Below, one piece after another: positions 51,861-63,927 of a stretch of DNA of 64,000 nucleotides (position 1 is its first letter; the number at the start of each line of letters is the position of its first letter). Under the pieces are notes generated by a model. The model was not told the DNA's origin. It did not search any database and saw only the letters and a list, made by a program, of their open reading frames with translations. The stretch comes from Onchocerca volvulus (taxonomy: Eukaryota > Nematoda > Chromadorea > Rhabditida > Onchocercidae): assembly GCA_000499405.2 (NCBI GenBank), contig HG738140.1, forward strand, positions 11,993,560 to 12,057,559, in the 5' to 3' direction. Both the position numbers and the translations under genes were made by a program.

Positions 51861-51884
51861 ATGTTAATGATAGATAACAAATGA
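51861..51884 (+). CDS. Upstream ORF (7 codons) overlapping the cadherin start
   Basis: ATG at 51861 opens a 7-codon frame that ends at TGA 51882-51884, so its stop overlaps the cadherin start codon in the arrangement ATGA. A ribosome finishing the uORF would stop on the main start codon, an arrangement linked to reinitiation in other systems. A second short uORF (51778-51798) lies further upstream. Either could be removed by trans-splicing. Confidence 0.35.
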   Translation: MLMIDNK

Positions 51885-54142
51885 AAATACGTTCTATTGC
51901 AATGATAATTTTCATTACTATTTTGTCGTTGTTATTATTAACGACAACAGCAAGTGATGGTATGTTTGTTTTTTTTTTTTTTTATTATCTTTTGAAATAT
52001 TAATTTCAAAACCTAATTTATAGTCTATGGTAAGTTATCTTGAACAATTCTTTCAAGTGTTTTATGTTATGTTATCAACGAATGGTGAAAGATTGTTTTC
52101 ATTTTGTCATTGCCATTAATAAATGTTAATAAATTGTTTTATAAGTACAAATAAAATTCATTTGTACTTATTGGGCAAAACTAATGAATTGTAAAGTAAT
52201 TAAAATGCTTAGCGCCTTTTTCATAGAGAGTTTCATTTCACTAGAATATTTTTAATTGCATTTAAATGTCATAATAACACTTCAGTTTATTTATGATCAA
52301 AATCTCAAGTATCAAATTTTTTATGTCAAATTTCAAATTAATTGCATTTTTTCTCATTGTTATTCCCTTTTTTCTTTATGTTTAAATCCGAAATCAAATG
52401 TTAGAAGGCTTATTTTTATAGAAACAAACATATTTGATGAGACATATGCAAGTATTACGATATCGAAGAATTATCAGGAAAAGCGTGCGCTTCCGTTTGC
52501 TTCACCTTCCATCGTTGCCGTTAGTTTTGATTCAGAATCATTTCTGCTTAAGAATTTTTATTTTAAATAATTTCAATTTCTTATAAACTTTTAAATTTTG
52601 CTCAATCTTTTCTAACTCATAGAGAAGGCGGAAGTTTTATAAGAATTATTCTACATTAGTAAATTTAGTTTAATATTTGTGAACAAGGGTTGATCTTTAT
52701 CGGTCTTGATGACTAGCAAACTAATCTATGATCCATCAGAAGAACAGGTTGTCGTTAGATAAAATAATACTATTCATCTTTTAACTGAAATCTTGAGGTT
52801 GTTTTTGATTTGATGGAAACTTCTGTTGGTAATGACTACGCTTCGACATCATTGCATGTTTCATCATTTCGTCGCAATGAAGTCGCAAAATTTAACTTCG
52901 ATATAGTCTATAACAAAGTAGATTTTTGCTTCCTTAACTTGCTGTTTCATTCTTTAAGTCTTTCTCTAACTGTTTTCTAAAATAATGGAATTCTATCTCG
53001 AAAAATACGAGATTTTTTTTCGGAATGATTTTTGCAGGATGTCGGAGAAAACTTTTGTTTATCGTTGCGACAAACTGAGTACTCGAGTGCCTTCACCATT
53101 GTTCCTGAAATTATCATCACTGGTCAACAATTTGACATCATCCTCGATGACACACATATTCTTAACGTTGCTGATAAAATAAAACTTCAGGTATGGCAAA
53201 TAAAAGCGCTATTTGACTTATTTTTTCAATCCATTCCAAATGCATATTTCGAAGATCGCTTTCTGGACTTGAAAAATAGATGATCTTGAATTCATTTTCA
53301 GTCTTTTTCCATTAACTGCCATCGTTAAATCATCATTACTAATTCATATTGATATCAATGTTAAAGTATATTTGCCTTCGAAAAATAGTTTCATTATTTG
53401 GCATGTTATGAATTCTTACAGTATTACAATTTCTACACAATTTTTGATCTTATATTAGTCATTGTGAGAAAAAGTTGGAAATCCAAGAATTTGAAAAATC
53501 AAATTACTCACAAAATAGCAAGTAAAAAGGTATAAAAGTGAAAGAAGTATAAAATTAAAAGAACAGCAAATAAAAAGTTTAGCAAAAGATTTTATGCAAT
53601 GAATAGATTTGGTATTTCCAATCTTCCAGTTGTTATTATTTCTCGAAAGCAAAGTCTTGAAATTTTTACTTGTTGGTTTTAGAATGAAATATCTACATAG
53701 AAAAATGTTGATGGCAATGAAAATCATTCATTGTATTAAATTAGAGAGGATTTTATGAAAATTTATAAAAATGATGAAATAAAATCTTTTGCAACAAAAT
53801 CTCCAATATTTTTATTCCGATTTTACGAAATGAAATTTTAAAAAATTAGAATTCCCACTGCCTTTACAAGCTGAATTCAGCGTGGAAAGTACTATAATTA
53901 TATTGCATTATAAGAAATTCAAGAAACGATATTTGTATCACATCCAGTAAAAGCGGAAATCAATCGATTTTACTGATTTTAATCAATAGGTTGAAGGAAA
54001 ATCAACAAATTCTTCACGTCATGGTGTTTTCACGCTAGATATCAATGTGAAAGATGTCCTGCCCAAGCGATTATTTGAAGCTGATGAATATATGTTTGAA
54101 ATGCCGACACATTCTCGAAGTGCTAAAATTGGCACAATCAAA
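51881..54142 (+). other. Cadherin exons 1-4: signal peptide and N-terminal region
   Basis: Exons 51881-51959, 52422-52519, 53038-53190 and 53990-54142, joined in phases 1, 0 and 0. They give the signal peptide, a short linker (ETNIFDETYASITISKNY) and the first cadherin-like segments (ENFCLSLRQTEYSSAFTIV, FDIILDDTHILNVAD, GVFTLDINVKDVLP, then EYMFEMPTHSRSAKIGTI). The start is the ATG directly followed by the hydrophobic core. Exon 2 was chosen because its phase bridges exons 1 and 3; a direct 1-to-3 join would shift the frame. Confidence 0.75.
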
Positions 54143-57100
54143 GTTTGTTACTTTTTCAAATTAAAGTTATAAAAATATTCTCAAAACCTGTCGTAATCAA
54201 TGTGGTTTTTTTTTTCTTTTTTTTTTTTTCTTTTTTTTTTTTAATACAAATATTTTCATCAAAACAATTCCGATCATTTGATATAACAAATCTAATATAT
54301 CTAAAGTGTATATATTCCCGTCGAGTACGATTCTGCCGGTATTTTCCGGTACTTTCCAAGAAATTCCTCATGACATCGTATTTTATTATTTTTGTAGCCA
54401 ATATGTACAAGATGAAATTTTCAATCTTAATCAGGAGCATTTTCAGTTGGTTAATGGAATTCCACGTGAAAATATTAAGTATACCATATATGGCACTATG
54501 GCAAATTAGTAAGTTTTATGGATAATTAGGAAAATAGAAAAACAGACTTCATCGAGAGCAGTGAGAGTTTTGCAAATTATGACTCTAATTAATTAGAGCA
54601 TCATTTTCAATAGATTATTAATTAACGTTACAGAATTTGACGAACTAAACTACGTTTCATGTTTCATCTAATACAATGCACAGTTCATACGAAATGCAAT
54701 TGAAATGATAAAGTTATTAAAAATAAGAAAATTGTAGGTATTATTCAATCGGTACTCATATATTCATTTATTTTTAGTTTCTCGTTGGAACCAAAAGATG
54801 ATAATATCATTGAATTGATAAGTTTGGAATGTTCATCGGATTGTTATAAAATACCGCAACAATTCGCAATTATGATTCGGGCGATAACTGAAAATCGCAA
54901 ACAACCATATGATTTACCAATATCGATCAAACGGACAAGTAATGATGGTGGACAAAGGCCACGTTTCAAACAATCTGTAATTCCGCTTGATCTTAAAGAG
55001 AAATCAATGATGAATAATCCGTTGCTAATAGAAGTTGACAATCCCAATGATGCCAATCTCACTTTTGTTCTCAATGATTACAATCTAATTTTTGAAATTA
55101 ACGAAAAATTCGGAGTTCTTTCAATTCGAGTAAGTTTTCTCTCAATTTTTTGGATTAAATTCATTTTAATATTCAAAATTGATGAGAATATAGTACAACA
55201 GGAAATGGTTAAATTAAGGTTCAAAATATAGAAAATTGAAAAAATAGTAGATTTTAGATGTATGAACATAGAAGGAAAGAAATTCGAAGAGATAATACAC
55301 TTTTTTTTTTTACATGACAATATTCCGATTAGTTTGAGCCAAAAGAAATTTTTCAAAGAATCGTTCTTATGATGAAAAAGAACGCTAATTGTTTCAAATT
55401 CAACGATATTCAAAGACTTAAGAATGTCTATATTCTTTCCGAAGGTATCTCTCTTGTCATCATCAAGATTATGTCATTAGAATGCCTTCTTGATAATAAA
55501 TTTGAATTTAACGAAAGAATTGAATTTCAGAATAGCGAACTACTTACTATCGATAATCTTGGTGAACGCTTCAATATGACTCTATCAGTATCTGATGGAA
55601 AAAATGAAGTTGATACCGCAATTATTATGGTTACTCTCATTCCAATCATCGATCATCAAACTGTGGCACCAAAATTTTCGAATGTAAAAGTTTTTTTGTT
55701 TAGTATTAAATAGGCTGTAAATTTTTTCACGATCGATCTCGAAATTTTAGAAATATTTCAGAATGAAATTTACTTCGATTAATACCTAATCAATCAAATG
55801 TCTAATTAAACCTTTTGTAAATTTTTTTTCAGAACGTTTATGCATTTGCTGCAAATCCTGGTGAATCCTTTGTTGGTCAAGTATTTGTTCAAAGTTTAGA
55901 GAGCGATGTAACGTATCGTATTGCTGAAGGTGGTGGAACATTGTTTCGAATCAATGCCACTGATGGAAGAATTTTCTATCATGGTCCTATTACTAAAGAT
56001 CCACAAAATTATGAATTAAAGGTTACGGTTATACAAATTTTAATTGCTCCTCTTTGTTTTGTTTCATTTCCTTTCTCTCTTTTGTTCAAGAATTTAAAAA
56101 TTTACGAGCATTACGCAAATTGCTGATTGAATAATCAATTTTATCATTATTTAATTTATTCATTATTTCAGGTTGTAGCAATTGATGAAAGTTCACCACC
56201 ATACATTGATGTGGCACTTGTTCAGATATTAATTGCTGGTTTAGGCAGTTCACCTGCTAAATTCAACATTACGGAGCCTGTTTTAGTTACTATTAATAAA
56301 AGTAAGTTTAAATTAGCATATGGATGAAGTAATACTAAAATAATCGTAGCTTTCTGCAAATAACCTATGTATTTATGTTTCCGGAATTTATGTATAGAAG
56401 AAACAAACGTTCGATTCAAATCATTTTTGTCTAGTCATTCGATTTTTCTTAATTTTCCTTTGAGTTATGTCTTGTTTCAAATGAATTTTGCGAGGCCTTT
56501 CTAACTTTTACAAATCAAATTGAAAGAAACGATATGCGATATTATTTATTAAAAGAATTTTTTTTTTTTATTTGTAAGAAAGTCTTTCTTTTTTTTTTCA
56601 AGTTTCTTAAAAACATTTTTAACATCAAAATTTCAATGAAATTATAAATTATTGTTAGAAAGCTTTTTCATTTTTAGCAAGTGGCGCCGGGACAATACTT
56701 CATCAATTTACTGCAATAGATGCTGATCCGAATGCAAAATTGATATATTCGATCGATTCCTTGAAGATTTACGATGATCTTGGCAACGTTCTTCCCGATT
56801 CTTCCAAATTGCTCGAGCATTTTCGTTTTCGTAAAAATGGTCTCAATGATGGAACATTACAACTTGCAAAAAGCTTCAAAAATACTTCCATTATGGCATT
56901 TTGGGCAAACATTAGCGTTGCTGATGTAAACCATCCGGATGAACCAGCTGATAAAGGTTACTAATTTTATGATCTTTTGAGATGACAATCTATTAATCTT
57001 AATTTTCGTCTTATAATTTATCTTATAGCATGGTAAATTATTATAGTGTTTGGAATTTGAAAAAAATTAATTCTAATTTTAGAATGATACAAATGCAGAA

Positions 57101-60100
57101 TTTAATAGCTATTCCTAACAATGTTTATGGAAGACTAAAATAAAAGATTGATAACAAACAATCTATTGATCATTTTAGATTAATCATTTTTTTATGATAA
57201 CCATTTCAATATGATATTGATGAAATGGTTGTTATATCATTTTTCCATAAGAAATTTCAAATTTTTGTGACTACGAAATTTCAGCCGAATTATTAGTTCA
57301 ATTGGTCGTGTCAGAAGAGCCGATATCAAATGAAGATCTGATAAAATTCGATCAATTACGATCAGTTATTGAAATACCAGAGAACGCAGCTTTTGGAACT
57401 TATGTTTATACCGTAAATGTAAGACCACTTCCAACTAATTTAATCCCAAATCATCGTGTTGTATATTCAATATCGAAGGGACATCGTGGATTTGCCATAA
57501 ATTCGATGACAGGTTATTTAAATTCAGATATTTGTATTATTAAATTGATAAACGAAAGTTGTCAAATAGATTATGAATAAATTATGTGAAAATGAGAATG
57601 GCCAGTTAATGCTGATACATAAACGGACATATTTCCGGATATTTCGAATTAAACTTGCAAAAATAGTTTTATATATTTGCTTTGTAAATTTAAAAGCTTT
57701 TTAAGTTTAAATAATGATATCATCAAATCAGTTGATATGTCCCAAATACGTGTCACATCTATCGGTCATCTTGCAAAGTATTCATTGCAGGGGTCATAAC
57801 AACAGCAACAAAGCTACGTGCTGAGACTGATTATAATATCACTGTTATTGCCAGTGATCCAAATACACAAGTGACAAGTTCAACGTCAATTTTAGTCAAA
57901 GTTAAGCCATCTATGAAACAGCTTATTCCGATATTTTCGAATGATTCCTACATCTTCGATGTCCGCGAAAATGCTCCTAGCGGTAAAAATTTTCATTTTA
58001 GAGAGACATCTTTTCAGATTTCAGATGGAAATCTTTTCTTATTTGAGAAACATTTCCAATTAATCATTATAGAATATGCCAGAGAACGGTAATGGGAAAT
58101 CTCGAAGAATGACTTTGACATATAACGATAATACAAAATGAATTTTATAGTGCTCATCAATTTGACTAAAAGACTGGCAAAGATTCATTTTAATTTGCAT
58201 TAAATATAAGAAAAGTAAGAAAGATGTAAATGAATTTAATTTCTCATTTGTTTTTCAAATTAATCTTAATTTATTCATGATATTTTAATTTGTTTTTCTT
58301 CTAAATTCTGTTTAGTAAAGTATAAAAAATGAATTTAAATTTTGCACACTGCCACATATTATATGGAATCATTGTGAGTATTTTTCAGGAACCATTATAG
58401 GTAATTTGGTTGAATCAACAAATGTTACAACAGAAATTAAGTATAATATTGTTGGGAATGCAAAAACTTATTTTGAAATCAACAATAAGGTAGTTTTTCC
58501 TTCTTTTTTTAAACAAAAATTCTCAGCAAGCAATCATCATAATTGTCAATCTAAAAATATTGTTAAATTTTCAACGCAATTTTAATAAATTATTTAATAA
58601 TAATTTGACAAATTATTACTGTATTTGCGACATTTTCATGAAAACATGAAAATATTCAACATAGCAATGATAAGATTAGCTGCTACGACAACATAATGAT
58701 AAAAATCATTAAAATACTGCCAGAAATTCAAACTTATTTTTTATTTTTGACAGGGTACGATCCGCACACTTTTACCGCTTGATTATGAAAATAAATCCGT
58801 CTTTCACTTTATCATCAATACTTCGTATGATAATGGACCATTCACGTCATTACCGGTTTTTATTATTTTTTTTTTTTTTTTACATTTGTATGATTTTTGA
58901 CGATTTGTGATAATTTAACAAACAAATATATAGTAGAAGATGAAATTACAAATGAATAAAGTTGAAATTGAGGACTGAAACTTAGAATTTAGTAAACTAA
59001 GTTTTAAAGTAACATTCCAAGCATTTAAATAAAGTAATAATAATAAAATTGCATTAGAATTTCATAATCGGGAATGCTTATTACTTCACTTAAATACTTA
59101 ACAACTACTTTTATTTAACATATGCAGAAATTTTTTTTATTCTACAAAGTAACAATAGTAATAATAATAAATATATGAATGATTGCCAGATAACGGTTAA
59201 TATCCTGGATGAAAATGATATTGAGCCTCGATTTCCCGAAAAATCATATTCTGCAACGATCATGGAAAACAGTCCAATAAATACTTTCATAATTAATGCT
59301 CAAGTATGCCGTAATTATTGAATTAATTTACAAACTCGAAACTATTTGAACTACTTTAAGAAATTAATTGGAATAGTTTTATATGATGAAAATAAAATGT
59401 AAAATTTATTTATAGTTTGATTTTCAATAAAATTCAAATTTCAGTTTGAAATTTTCATCGTATAAAGATCATTTGTAGGCAATGGATGATGATTCAAACT
59501 TGGAATATTCGTTAATGATGAATACCGAATCGTCAGCTTTGTCATCATTATTACATGTTGATAAATATGGTACCATTCGTAATGTGGAACCTTTATTAGG
59601 ATTAGAAGGAAGATATCAATTTGCAATCATTGCTCGAGATGGCCAACATACCGGTGCATCGGCAACAATTTTCCTTACTATTCTGCCAACTTCGAAATGT
59701 CAACCAACTTTTCCGGAAACTGTTCCCAATGTTGTTTATGTTAATGAAGTAAGTTTGTTATCGTCGCTGATTATTTTCTTCTCCTTGCACACGAGAATAC
59801 GTCCAGATTAGTTAAAAAAAAATTTGCACAAAAATTAAATAAAATTTTGAGAATTCTAAGCGGTTGGCAGATTAGAAGCATGACGAGATAATATTGCTGG
59901 AAGTTTGAAATCATGGTGAGAAATAAATTACAACATTTTTGTCTTGTTAGAATTGGAATGATTGGAATTATTAAGAAACTAACAAACAAACAGAATATTT
60001 AACAATTAAAATTATTATATCTTTGAAGATAGAGCCATCAGAAAAGAATGATTAATCAGATGACTTGATTAACTCTAATGAATAGATATATATCTCTTTC

Positions 60101-63100
60101 TCATTCTCACATGATAAAACTAATTTAGTTGCTTGCTTATTAATTTGAACCATTGCAGAACGAATTCCCAGGTGTAACACTAGCGAAATTCGAAGTCACA
60201 GTCTCAAGTGAAGATTGTCAGATAACTTATGCGATATGGAATGATATGAAATATGTGAATGAAACAGAATTATTCATGATTGATACTTTAACCGGTGAAT
60301 TGAAAGCCAAAAAAATGTTTGATTGCGAAGAACGCGACCGACATGCTGTAAGTTCTGTAATATGAAAGATACCGGATCATACATGAGAAAAGATATAGAA
60401 TTAATTATCTTAGAACATCTTTGTATATGGCAAAATTCGATAATATTGGAAATCGAAAAATGAAATTTTTCTTATCTGAAATTGATTCTGTTGCTGTTGT
60501 AATGAACATTAATTCTAGCATTTGATTATTACCTTTCTTAATGTCAACTTGTTCAGCTAATTCATGAAATCATGTGATTTCGATTACACTGATAATTTTC
60601 TAAAGTTTTCATGATTAATATAAAATTTCGGAATGAAATCTATCAGTCAAATTTTAACACTGTTTTCTTTATAGCTCGTTATTGCTGCATTTAGTCGGGA
60701 TTTATTTGCCGAATTAGACGTTGAAGTTCGCGTCGTGGATCAAAATGATAACCCAATAGAAGTTATGGATAACAATTTATTGTTCGGTATACCTGAGAAC
60801 GAAAATGTTGGTAAGTTATTTCTTTCTTCTGTCTTCTTGAATTATCCTCTATTTTACGTATATTATGTGAGGTAAAGATTTTGGATGATGAAAATCTATA
60901 ATTGAAATGAGTCTCAAAAATTTTAAAGATGATCTATTGATGGCAAAATTAGCCATTTGTCGGGAAATAAGACATCCTTTTGGGAAAGTGTCTTCTGTAT
61001 TGTTACAGAGACGAATTTAATGAGAAAGTTTTATTGTTTGACGGAGGAATGATTCTTCGTCAACAATATAAGACAGAATAAAACCAGATAATATCACGAT
61101 TGCAGTTAATTGCTTGATTGTGGTACAGATGGGTTGAATATATGTGGGTTGGATTGGATTGGATTGGAAGATATTGGTTTAAAGTCTTGGAGGAGATTTT
61201 ATTAGGACTGGAGGATTTCTTCTTTTGATTGAGGCTGAAACTGACTCTAGCTGAAAGAAGGTACTAAGTTTGTACCGACCATTTATATAGTTGGAGATAT
61301 TTTCAGTAGTCTAAACGATTTACTTCAATATCGAAACTTAGAGATTAAGAATTTGGTTATCTGATGATAAGACGCTTAGAATATTTCAAGTATTTCAGAC
61401 AAACCAGTAGTTGAGAGAATAAGAGTTTAACTAAGATATTTACAATTATTTGATAATTTGGATGGTCTCAAAATGAGGATTTCAAAGGGTAATTTATCTG
61501 TTTCGAATTATTTCGAGATGAAATTTAAGATTTGTTTATTGATTTATTTGTATGTGATTAATTTGGCGTTTCACACGACAAGAACTCCGACATTTGATAA
61601 TTCTGAATTGCTCTTTCAAAGAAAAAATAAATGAATTAACTAACTGATTATCCCTTACAAGCAAGTATATCACATGCGTTACTATATGTCTTTGTATTTT
61701 AGTGTGGACTGATTGATCAATACTAATTAAGACTGATTAACACTAAGATTTAATACTAATGGTAAGTGTGGATCAAATGATAGTTCAGAATAGGATGATG
61801 ATCATTCAGTAATAAATTTTTAAGTATAAATATAATTTTAGGCCTTCTTATAACCAAAATCCGTGCATTTGATCGGGATATAAGTGATAAAGTATATTTT
61901 CACTTGAAAGATGATAATAAAAAATTTGCGATTGGTCTTAACGATGGAATTTTGAAATTAATCGGTGAATTGGATCGAGAAGATCAAGATTTCTATGAGT
62001 AAGCGTAGTTCACTAATTAAAATTATCTGTATTTTAAATGATTCTAAAAGTTTTTTTCCAAACATTTGAAGCTTTCAAGATGAATCTACGATACTTTCCA
62101 TGTTTTTTTTCTTTTTTTTTTGAGTGTTTGTTTTAATTTCAGACTTCGTGTAATGCTAACTAATTCAGAGAAACCACCAGATACTATGGATGATGTAGTA
62201 TTTGCAACTGTTCAAATTATGGTATTGGATGTGTAAGTTTTTGAGTGATGCAAAACATTGAATTGATTAGAAATAGTCCATATGTGAAATTGTGCAAATT
62301 GATGCATAAAATCCACGAATAAAGAAATCTAAGAGATTGAGAAGGCTATCAAATCGATAATTTGAGAACAAGAAGATAAATAAAATGAAATAAGAAAATT
62401 AAACTATCATTTGAATGATTTTTTCAAGAAAACGAAAAAGATAATTCAAAAATGTTTATAACATGAAGCAGTAATAAATTTAATTTTTGCTTTAGAAATG
62501 ATAATGGACCAATATTTGAAAGTAATATTTATACAAAAGCAATTCCACGAGATGCTATAGCAGGAATGAAAATTGTCAAAGTTCTAGCAATGGATCCAGA
62601 TTTAATCAATGCTTCTTCATCAAGTGAGATCTTTTATAACATTTATATCACAAGTGCATAAGCTAAAATTGATTTCAGTTTTTGTTCTTTCTCATAACAT
62701 GTTAACGTCTTCTGAAAGCAAGTCTAATAATCTGATCGAAGATTTAAATCTTGTCGTTCAAAAGTGTCACATCACTGAAAGGTTGTTTAACACGATGATT
62801 CATTGACATTTAGTATTATGTCTGGAGCTTTTTTGCAAGTAATTTATTTATTATTTTTTCAAACACTGCAAAATCTAGTATATGTTATTTCCAATTTTTC
62901 CTTATAATCTTTTCGCATAATGTCGAAAAATTTTTGAATATTTAATTTGCGAATGAACCATCTTTCTGTAATACTAGATTCAGATTCTGATTCTGATTCG
63001 GTACGTTACGGAATCGATGAAACGATTTATCGATATGCAGATCGAGTTAGGCAAGCAAATGGTTTCATTAATGTGGATGAAAAATCAGGAATTGTGCACT

Positions 63101-63927
63101 TGGCACAATCGCCCTACGATTCAGCAGGTGGTGTATTCGAATCACGCATCACAAGTAACGATCTTTCTGATATCGTATCTCATGTTGCCACCACTAAGTT
63201 GAAGGTATATTTTAAAAGTTTCTATTCGATCTCTTTCAACTTCATTTTCATTTTCTAGAAATAATGAATTTACATTTAATCAATATTGAGTGAATGACAA
63301 TTTTTAAGTTTTGCTCTCATAATAAAGGAATTTCTCATTGAAATTAATACCAGGAAATTAGCAATCAAGCGTGAAAATTTTTAGAATTAGAATTTTGACA
63401 TGTGGTATTTTTCTGTAATTATCATACTGCGAAGAAAAAAAAAGCTAGTAGCATGAATAGTAATTAGAACTGATTTTATTAGCTGCCAAACAATAGCTTC
63501 ATTAATTAAATTGATCAAATTAATCTTTTGTTTGTCTTTAATATTATTGATAAGATAACAAAGTGTTGCTTATGTTTCGGTATGGGTATATGATACGTCT
63601 CATATCGTACAAATGGATATCGATGAAAATGCGAAAAATTTGGATATTAATCGATTAGAAAATTTGACTAAGTTAGTTTAATTCTTTTATTTCCTAATCA
63701 ATGAGTTCATTTTAACTGAAATCGAACGATTCAAATTTTCCAGTTTAATATAAATAAAATCTCTTAGAATCATTGGTGAATTTTGTGAATGTGAAGTGTT
63801 GTTATTCAACGTGAAATACATAAATGCTAGACCAGATGCACCTGGTAATTTGGTTCCAATTGGTGCCGATGGTACAATGGGAAGCTGTGATCATTGTCCA
63901 CAACTACGAACAATGCCTGGATATTAA
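51881..63927 (+). CDS. Multi-repeat cadherin with signal peptide (24 exons seen; 3' end uncertain)
   Basis: A cell-adhesion protein of the cadherin superfamily, about 1300 residues as far as it can be read. It starts with a signal peptide (MKIRSIAMIIFITILSLLLL) and then repeats carrying Ca-binding cadherin motifs: VREN (57960s), DENDIEPRF (59200s), DQNDNP followed by IPENENVG (60740-60810), LDREDQDFYE (61980s) and DVNDNGPIF (62230-62510). Several DPN and DRD motifs agree. Most exon joins keep phase. Two do not fit cleanly: exon 4 to 5 (near 54142/54398) and exon 22 to 23 (near 63204/63564), where a small exon or another site is missing. A TAA at 63925-63927 ends the last readable exon, but no membrane segment has been seen, and a duplication starts there, so the true end probably lies beyond the window. 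I do not assign a C. elegans cdh number. Confidence 0.88.
54398..57982 (+). other. Cadherin exons 5-12: ectodomain repeats
   Basis: Exons 54398-54508, 54778-55129, 55531-55683, 55833-56021, 56172-56301, 56678-56956, 57285-57512 and 57791-57982. Phases agree from exon 5 onward. Motifs include YKIPQQFAIMIRA, FEINEKFGVLSI, FNMTLSVSDGKNEV, FRINATDGRIFYHG, VVAIDESSPPY, FTAIDADPNAKLIYSI, FAINSMTGVITTATKL and YNITVIASDPN, then IFDVRENAPSG, which is the start of the next repeat. Several repeats lack a full DxNDNxP linker, so these are divergent cadherin domains. Confidence 0.8.
58389..63927 (+). other. Cadherin exons 13-24: repeats and membrane-near region
   Basis: Exons 58389-58489, 58754-58855, 59190-59303, 59479-59748, 60159-60347, 60675-60810, 61842-61998, 62143-62232, 62496-62623, 62978-63204, about 63564-63671 and 63768-63927. 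The best Ca-binding linkers are here (ILDENDIEPRF, VVDQNDNP, VLDVNDNGPIF). After exon 22 (a Ser-Asp run, SDSDSDSV, then GFINVDEKSGIVHL) the last exons read VAYVSVWVYDTSHIVQMDID and FCECEVLLFNVKYINARP. These resemble the folded segment that precedes the membrane in CDH23/PCDH15-type cadherins; that comparison is inference. Confidence 0.72.
60958..61592 (-). mobile_element. Solo LTR of the BEL/Pao family in a cadherin intron
   Basis: It begins TGTCGG, ends CCGACA, and is 635 bp long, against 652 bp for the LTR at 4526-5177, which it clearly resembles in its left half. On the minus strand it has a TATA-like box (about 61290-61281) and AATAAA (61035-61030). A 6-bp direct repeat CATTTG lies at 60954-60959 and again at 61591-61596, overlapping the LTR ends, possibly the target-site duplication. 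No internal sequence is present, as left by recombination between LTRs. It sits in the intron between exons 18 and 19, antisense to the gene. A (GGATT)n run lies at 61146-61168. Confidence 0.6.

Noticed and set aside
29381..51880. tRNA, rRNA, SL RNA or well-known nematode microRNA genes
   Set aside because: Scanned by eye for tRNA B-box-like sequence, the spliced-leader sequence, and common seeds such as let-7, lin-4, miR-1 and miR-71; none found. A covariance-model search could still find diverged ones.
54145..54525. 126-codon plus-strand frame MLLFQIKVIKIF...
   Set aside because: It overlaps cadherin exon 5 in another frame and includes intronic poly-T. The exon 5 frame (LNQEHFQLVNGIPRENIKYTIYG) continues properly into exon 6.
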